This document shows positions 48,300 through 64,000 of a DNA stretch of 64,000 bases, in pieces (positions within the stretch are counted from its first letter, which is position 1; the number at the start of each line of letters is the position of its first letter). The stretch spans positions 11,827,001-11,891,000 of the forward strand of contig NC_091094.1 of assembly GCF_024713975.1 (NCBI RefSeq), given 5' to 3'. Both the position numbers and the translations under genes were made by a program. The notes beneath the pieces are model-generated. The model was not told the origin of the DNA. It did not search any database and saw nothing but the letters and a program-made list of their open reading frames with translations. This stretch comes from Paralichthys olivaceus (taxonomy: Eukaryota > Chordata > Actinopteri > Pleuronectiformes > Paralichthyidae).

Positions 48300-49000
48300 T
48301 TACATTACACTGTGTTCACAAGTCAAACCAGATCAAGTTCAATGACAGTGAAAATCCCCAAACCACATATTTATATGAGAGGCCTCTGACATCTGAAAAA
48401 TAATTGATAATCAGTCAGTCAAAACTAAAATCATTCTGTTACACAGCTGTAACCTGAATAAAAACTTTTATTTGTGGACTATGAAACAAAACAAGTGTTC
48501 AATTTTCACAGAATATAGAAATAATCTACAAAAAACATTGATAGGCTAATCAACAACAATGTTGTTTTATATTATATTAAGTTAATATTCCACCACAATA
48601 TGTATAAAGGTAAAAATTAAAATAAAAGGGCAAATAAAATATAGATACTGATATTTGTGTAATGTATTTATCATTAGTAATAGCAGTAGTAGTGCAGTTA
48701 TTGGTTTACAGTACATATATACACATAAATGAATATAATTGGTATAATTATTCATTCTTACTATGTACTATTACGTAGTGATAAATCCAAATACTAAAAT
48801 GAGGCCATATAAACAAATAAATAATCGAGTGGCAGATGCTCACATCAGCAAAGCAGCCAAGTTGATTTCCTTCCCTTCAATCATTTCTGTGCTTGATGAA
48901 GATTCGTAGTAAACAACAACTTTTGGATTTGATTGCACAGATTGTTCCTGCTCATCTGCTCCACACACGTATTATTGATTGATTGATTGATTGCTTGATT
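48300..49000. other. First intron of abhd14b, AT-rich, nothing coding
   Basis: Strongly AT-rich sequence with no splice-consistent exon. It ends in an (ATTG)n run at about 48971-48995. Confidence 0.55.
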
Positions 49001-49162
49001 TGTTGTGATCAGTTTGCAGCGGAGACGTGTGCTCCTGCACAGCAGCTGCTGCAGGTTCAAGCCTCAGAGCAAAGTTCAGATCTGATTCACTTTATTTGAA
49101 TTTACTCTCAATTCTTTCATCACAAATAGATCATTCACGAAACACGATCAGACTTCTCTCAC

Positions 49163-49250
49163 CTGAACTCACTCTGCGGAAACGAGACCGAAAGCTGCAG
49201 CAGCACAGTCTGTGCTTGTAGTTTTTAAAACCACAGCTGAAGCTTCACTT
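49163..49250 (-). other. abhd14b: Candidate noncoding first exon of abhd14b
   Basis: The coding exon begins only one base before its ATG, right after an acceptor, so an upstream noncoding exon is required. On the minus strand the sequence GAGTTCAG followed by GTGAGAG (donor at 49157-49162) is the best donor upstream. The transcription start, about 49250, is a guess. Confidence 0.4.
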
Positions 49251-49770
49251 TATTTCCTGGAAAACAGGAGGAGGAGGAAGAAAAAAAGAACTTCTTGAAA
49301 CCAACATACTGCCGCCTATCGTTTGTTTGGAGAACTGCTTTTATTTTGGCAGCAAAATTAAAAACCCCTCTGACACAAACCTGTTGTTTTGTGTGTGTGC
49401 AGGGTGTTTGGTTTAATCTTCTGGAACTTTGTAGTCACAGACAGTGGAGGAGCATGAGGAAAAAAAAAAGTGCATGGACATGTGTCACTGCTCATTAATG
49501 ATTGATGCATGTATTGATTGGCTGTGTGTTGGGGGATTAGGGCCTCTGTGTGTTTGAGTTAGTGTGCAGTATTTGTGTGTGTGTGTGGGTCGTTGTGTTG
49601 AATTCTGTGTTTTCTGTGGGGGGTTTTCGCCGGGGATTTTTCCTCTCCCTCTCCTTTATCAGGTCAACCTGTGATCGAACATTTAATCCTTAAACCCAAA
49701 TCGTCAGTCTGTGCTCTCGGGCTGCTTCTCTCCAGTATTATCTCTTTATCTTCCACACAACACACCAACC
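49251..49770. promoter_or_regulatory. Shared 5' interval between abhd14b and mst1
   Basis: The two genes are transcribed away from each other, with only about 0.5 kb between the presumed abhd14b first exon and the mst1 start codon. The interval holds T/G-rich tracts (49500-49630) and a pyrimidine-rich stretch before the ATG. I see no clear TATA box or liver-factor site that I would defend. Confidence 0.45.
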
Positions 49771-59383
<9,613 letters not shown>

Positions 59384-59515
59384 GACTCAGATACTGACGT
59401 CCAATAAGAAACTTAACCAATCCATTTTCAACCTGGAGCAGTTTTGTTCTGTTGCCCATTTACACTTTTTCTTCTCAGTTATTTCTTTTACAATTAAAAC
59501 TATAAATAATACATC
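59384..59515 (+). other. mst1: mst1 3' UTR with candidate ATTAAA signal
   Basis: After the TAA at 59381-59383 an ATTAAA lies at 59493-59498, about 110 bases downstream. A short 3' UTR would resemble mammalian MST1. The exact end is inferred. Confidence 0.45.
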
Positions 59516-62222
59516 GAAATGCATCATCACATTTGTTCACATCAGTTTTTCTTTGCATGGGATTTAACTTTAATTATTGTTTTGATAAAAAGTTGTAGAA
59601 AACATTGCAGAAAGTCAAGCTCCAAGTAGATTTTTATGTACATTTACATTAAGTTAATTCCTTTAACTAGAGCAAATAACATTAGGTGCATCAGCAGAGT
59701 CATTTAAATTCATGAGCTGTCTGTTGTATGCAGCCAAAGATCTGCAAGACAGAACAAACCCAAAACATTTATATTTCAAAAGCACAATCATGTAAGCATG
59801 AGGAGTCGAGCAGAGATGATTGAGTATAAAATGTGTCAGAAAAGGCAAAAGAATAAAAACAAAATCAAAAAGCCACTGAGGTGCCTGAGGAGTTAATGTT
59901 ATGCAGGAAAGAAGTCCATTGTCCAGGCAGGCGTCACATTAAGTGGGCGTTACGTTTACATTTTTGCAAACAAACAAACCAAACTACCCATACATATTTA
60001 ATCACCTGGTGCCCAGTACCTTCAAAACAAAAGCATAAACTACCAAAAATAACCAAAATTACAATCATTGTAAAGGCATAATCTGACTAGTTCTATTAAA
60101 CAAAACAAAGAACTAAATAAACACCATCAAACACAAGAGAAAACAGTAGATAGCTCCAACAAAATGCATGTGAGGTTATTCAAATGTATCTTCATTTCAA
60201 CAGCCCTGATTAAACCGCATGTTAACTTTTAAAAAGTGTTTTTACTCACTATATTTGAGCTGCAAGCTCTTTTGCAGTGTACAGTATTTATCAGAAAGCA
60301 TTGGCTAGGAAAACCTGTTTTCTGTGATTACAATGTTGTTTTACCATATAGTCATTAATGATTTGTTTATACACCAACCTTTACTGATGCGTGCCCACAG
60401 CAGGAGTTGCTTTAATACATTACATCTGCTCACAATCAAATTATAGTCTTTAGACAATTTATTAAATGTTTACATGCGGCCCGTAAATGCTTTAATTGCC
60501 ACATTTTTTTATTTCTTCACCATAAACGAGAACGATTCGAGGATCAAGACTAATTGTAGCCCCTCAGGTCCAGAGGATAATGACAGGAGCTGATAATAGA
60601 GGAGGTGTGCAGGGTTTTCAGAACAATTTTTAAGTCCCTAACATCCCGTAGAAATGCACCCTTTACCACAAAACTGTACGCCTCCCCTCCCTCTCCCCTG
60701 GCAGTGAATGGAGCTCCAAAATACCTTCTTTGCCCCCAGCCTCTAAAAGAAATCCCTCCTCTGCCTTGTCTTTTGATGCCTGCCCCCACCTCTAAAGACA
60801 TGCCTTTGTGCCTTATGCAGAACTGTATGCGCTGCACATTCTTTCTAGTTCTATAGGAGGATTTTTGTAACCCGGTCCTGATGAGCCCACGGAATTCAGC
60901 TTAAATAAACCTCAAGATCAGAGTCCAACCGAATCTCAGACACACCAGCCTGCAGAAGGCCACTGAACTCTCTCTCTCTGTCTGACGCACACACATTCGC
61001 ACAATTTTCTCTAATGCAAACCTCCCGCCCCGTTCTCTCTTACTTCCCATTATATTTCTCCCTTTCTTTGTCTTTGTAATTTTCACACTGTCTCTTTTCT
61101 TTTGTCGTGAATAAGAAGAAAAGTTTTTGCAGGGATGGGAACTAATAACACCAAAGTGTCCACCATGTTCTCAGCTCATAATGATGGGCTATTATCTCCC
61201 TGCGCTTTATGGCATTTGTAAATGACAGTTAATATTTTTAATCATCATTCTGTTCAGCATTTTCATTTAGTAATATTTCTAGTGGATGACTAATCAAATC
61301 CATATATGACTGCTTGTTCTCAGCAACGGTTGCAAAAAGGCTTCTGGGAAAGGCTGACTGAAATCTTTGTAATAAGTGCAGCTTCAAGAATATGCAAATG
61401 TTTTCTTTGTCCTTACCTCAGCCAACGGAGGTTTTGTTTTCACCCTGTGTGTTTCTTTGTTGGTTGTTTGTATTAAAGATAACACACAATAAACAACTAA
61501 ACAGATTACACAACTTGGTGAAAGGATGTGGTATGAGTCAGGGAAGAAACTATTACATTTTGGTGCAGATCCAGGAATTTTTGTCACTTTTTTGACATGA
61601 TGGATGATGGTGTTTTAAAACGAAGAAAATAAAATTCAGCCACATTTAGGGAACTGATGTTTGCGTGTGTGCAATTTGTTGCAGCTTGAGTGAATTTAAA
61701 GGAACATTTATGTTTAAGCATCTTATGGTAATGATTCGAGAAATCATGTAAAGGCTAAAGAAGATAAACACTTTACCTTATGTGTTTGTTTTGTGTTTAA
61801 ATGTAGTATTCTGGTCTCACATGATATTATTCTGTTCCTGCAAACCATCTAAATGAAACATCTCTCTCTGTAACCTAAAGCTTTATGTTTCTGGTCTGAT
61901 GCCAGCATGTTCACCTGACATGACTCCACGAACAGTCCCTGGAATGTGTTTTCACCGAGGCTCAAACATTTCCCTCTGTTTGTGCAAACTAAGAAAGGTA
62001 CTGCTTGAAAATCAAAGATTAAAAAAAATCTACTCTATTCTGAAAATACAACTTGTTCGCTCTAGGATGTGATTTTTGAATAGTTTTATGTTTTTTTTAC
62101 AAATAATTTGAAGTAAAATAAGTTTGTTCTTTCTCACTTTTCTATATTCAATGCATGGCTTAATAGACTCGACTGAGGTATTTCTTTGTTAAACAAATAC
62201 ACATCAAGCTGCAGCCTTCCTC
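59516..62222. other. Intergenic DNA downstream of mst1
   Basis: No exon or RNA gene was recognised here. A teleost repeat lies at about 61415-61620; the remainder is AT-rich with scattered homopolymer runs. Confidence 0.6.
61415..61620 (+). repeat. CCACCAAGG-family repeat downstream of mst1
   Basis: GCCAACGGAGGTTTTGTTTT, then CACAACTTGGTGAAAGGATG, GTATGAGTCAGGGAAGAAAC and GATCCAGGAATTTTTGTCAC, in the order expected for this family. Confidence 0.65.
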
Positions 62223-62439
62223 ATGAGATATTTCTTTTGTTCTGACTTATGTGTGATACACTGTAGGTGGGGAGATAACAGCAGGGACAGTCTGACCTCA
62301 TCATCATTTCTACCGAAGAAAACTACTTTTTTTCCTCCTCTTCTGTGGAGGGAACTTCCCAGCCTCCCCCCTCCCCCGGACTTTACTTTGGGAACCCCGG
62401 AACCAGACTCTACCCTCCTGCTCCTGTCTGCCGATGCCC

Positions 62440-62861
62440 GTCTCTCTCTGTCCCTCTCTCTCTCTCTTTATCTCTCTCTGTCTCTGTCTCTCTCCCTCCT
62501 TCTTTTTCCCTCTCTCAAGTGGGTGAGCCTTTCTGGGCGGGGTCCTGTGTCTCACCCCTCCTACCCTCGCTCTGTCTTGAAACATGCTTTAATAGAGAAA
62601 GTATGCAATGCATACTGCTCTGCTACAACCCCCCATTATACTGCAACTGGGGTATTCGTGACTGGACGTCTGGGGGGATCACACACATTTCCGATTAGAG
62701 GAGGAAGGAGAGAGAGGGGAAGAGAAAGAGAGAGGGAGGGAGAGGGAGAGAGAGATTGTCTTTTCATTGCAGCCAATGAGACGGTGGATATAGAGAGATT
62801 TTCAAAGTTGTGCAAAGTGAGTGAACTGAACTTCCAGGTGAAACTGCGAAAGCGACTCGAG
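62440..62861 (+). promoter_or_regulatory. Possible promoter and first exon of the next gene
   Basis: A CT-rich block (about 62440-62516) and a GA-rich block (about 62698-62757) flank an ordinary stretch. They are followed by AGCCAATGA at 62771-62779, a full match to the NF-Y (CCAAT) consensus, and by a strong donor CTCGAG|GTAAGT at 62861/62862. CpG-containing sequence continues to about 63640. If the AG at 62771-62772 is instead an acceptor, an 89-nt internal exon results. I do not recognise the encoded peptide. Confidence 0.35.
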
Positions 62862-63064
62862 GTAAGTTGTGCAGCCACATTGTGCTGCGTTTGGCGCTGC
62901 AGTGCATGAGCAGCATTACTCAACATGGAGCCTATAGCTTCGGTGCATGTATGTATGTAGTGTGTATATGTGTATGTTCGAGCTTCTGCACCTGCGTTGC
63001 TCGTCTTTGTCCTTCTCAAAGTTCATCCATGTGTGCGGACCTGCTCTCTCTCAAAACACATTTT

Positions 63065-63640
63065 CACATCGATTGCGCAAGTGATGGACGCAGTGGGAAG
63101 TGGTGAATAGTGTCCAGACCCCCTTTACGCTTTAAAACTCTCGGCGGTGGCCTCGACTGTTTTGCCGTCAACATGTGTCCAGTTGCCTCCAACCGAAGCG
63201 CGGAAGAGTCGGGTTCAGTGGCCCGCTCCAAGCGCGCATTACGCACCGTCCTCACAGGCTGTAAAAGACGTGTGTGTCTTCGGTTGCAATTGCCGCCCAT
63301 CTATACGTAGAAAGTACATTCAGTCCCGTAGCCGACTGGCAAACACAAGACTGGAGTCGAGCGGACAGTCCTGTGCTGCAGGAGGAGCCGGAGGAGGAGT
63401 GCGGGACGTTTGTTGTGTTGGTCCAAAAACACTTTGGAAGCGACGTCGTGCGTCTCGTTTGGCTTTAAATCGTAAAACGAGGACGCAGATTTGTCAGATT
63501 ACCGAGACTTCCTGCTCCAGCGAGGCCGTGTTTGATGGGCTGTGTTGGCAATTAGTGTTTGGCACATTCCTCTCAGAGCCGAGGCGTCATGGTGAACGGC
63601 CACCTCGGGACACAACGGAGAGAGAGGAGCCTCACACATC
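63065..63640. other. CpG-richer segment
   Basis: CpG dinucleotides are visibly denser here than anywhere else in the window (for example around 63130-63250 and 63405-63500), as in the 5' part of a housekeeping or neuronal gene. Open frames through it show no recognisable protein. Confidence 0.4.
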
Positions 63641-64000
63641 TGTCGTTCAAATTCTTCATCCAAAGTTAACGAGATGTCACTTTAAAAGAAGTTTCAATAG
63701 CAAAATGACAGAGGTTACATTGTTTACATTGGTGGAACTTTAGATCATACTGTTATGACTTCAGTGGAATGTTGAAGTAACATTGAGCCATCTGATTCCA
63801 CCAACAAATATGAATCATTTATTATCAACTTGCTGATTAATTGATTAATCACCATTTTCCAGGCAAAATTACCAACTATTCCCTTGTGGGACATTCTCAA
63901 CTCTGAAGAATTGACTGTCTTTCTTTGTCTCATGTGAGAGTAAACTCGGTTTTTCTCCAGTTGTTCAGACAAAAGAAGCATTTTGAAGACATCACTTTTG

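Noticed and set aside
62223..62909. Longest open frame (228 aa)
   Set aside because: It is mostly Ser/Leu from CT repeats and Arg/Glu from GA repeats; no domain, and it crosses a strong donor.

Overview
The window is nuclear DNA of a ray-finned fish, most likely a teleost. The genes are split into many short exons with GT-AG introns. The encoded proteins are vertebrate-specific families, and the introns carry repeat types typical of teleosts: TTAA-flanked MITEs, tRNA-like SINE pieces, L2-type tails and long CA/GT/CT microsatellites. It contains no bacterial, phage or CRISPR feature. All exon models below were built by hand from splice sites, reading phase and family similarity.

Layout. (1) 1-42208, + strand: the 3' three quarters of a calcium-channel alpha2delta subunit gene, best assigned to cacna2d2. 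32 coding exons are visible, encoding 920 residues and the stop; about 230 N-terminal residues must lie upstream of the window. Bases 1-6926 are its upstream intron, and the longest complete intron is 7344-18157. A long 3' UTR runs to about 46030. (2) 46783-48278, - strand: a complete abhd14b gene (3 coding exons, 211 aa), tail-to-tail with cacna2d2. (3) 49771-59383, + strand: a complete mst1 gene (hepatocyte growth factor-like protein / MSP), 18 exons, 709 aa, head-to-head with abhd14b. It has a PAN-like N-terminus, four kringles and a catalytically dead serine protease domain. (4) 59384-64000: intergenic DNA, ending in a CpG-richer stretch with a CCAAT box and a strong splice donor that may be the first exon of the next gene.

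The three genes do not form a pathway: a channel auxiliary subunit, a cytosolic hydrolase/lysine deacetylase and a secreted RON ligand. The pairing is informative for genome history, because human CACNA2D1 lies beside HGF and this window pairs CACNA2D2 with MST1, the HGF paralogue. The most interesting details are in splicing: a U12-type intron and a GC-AG intron in cacna2d2, a GC donor in tandem with an in-frame GT donor in mst1, and long TG, CA and CT repeats placed directly against splice sites.
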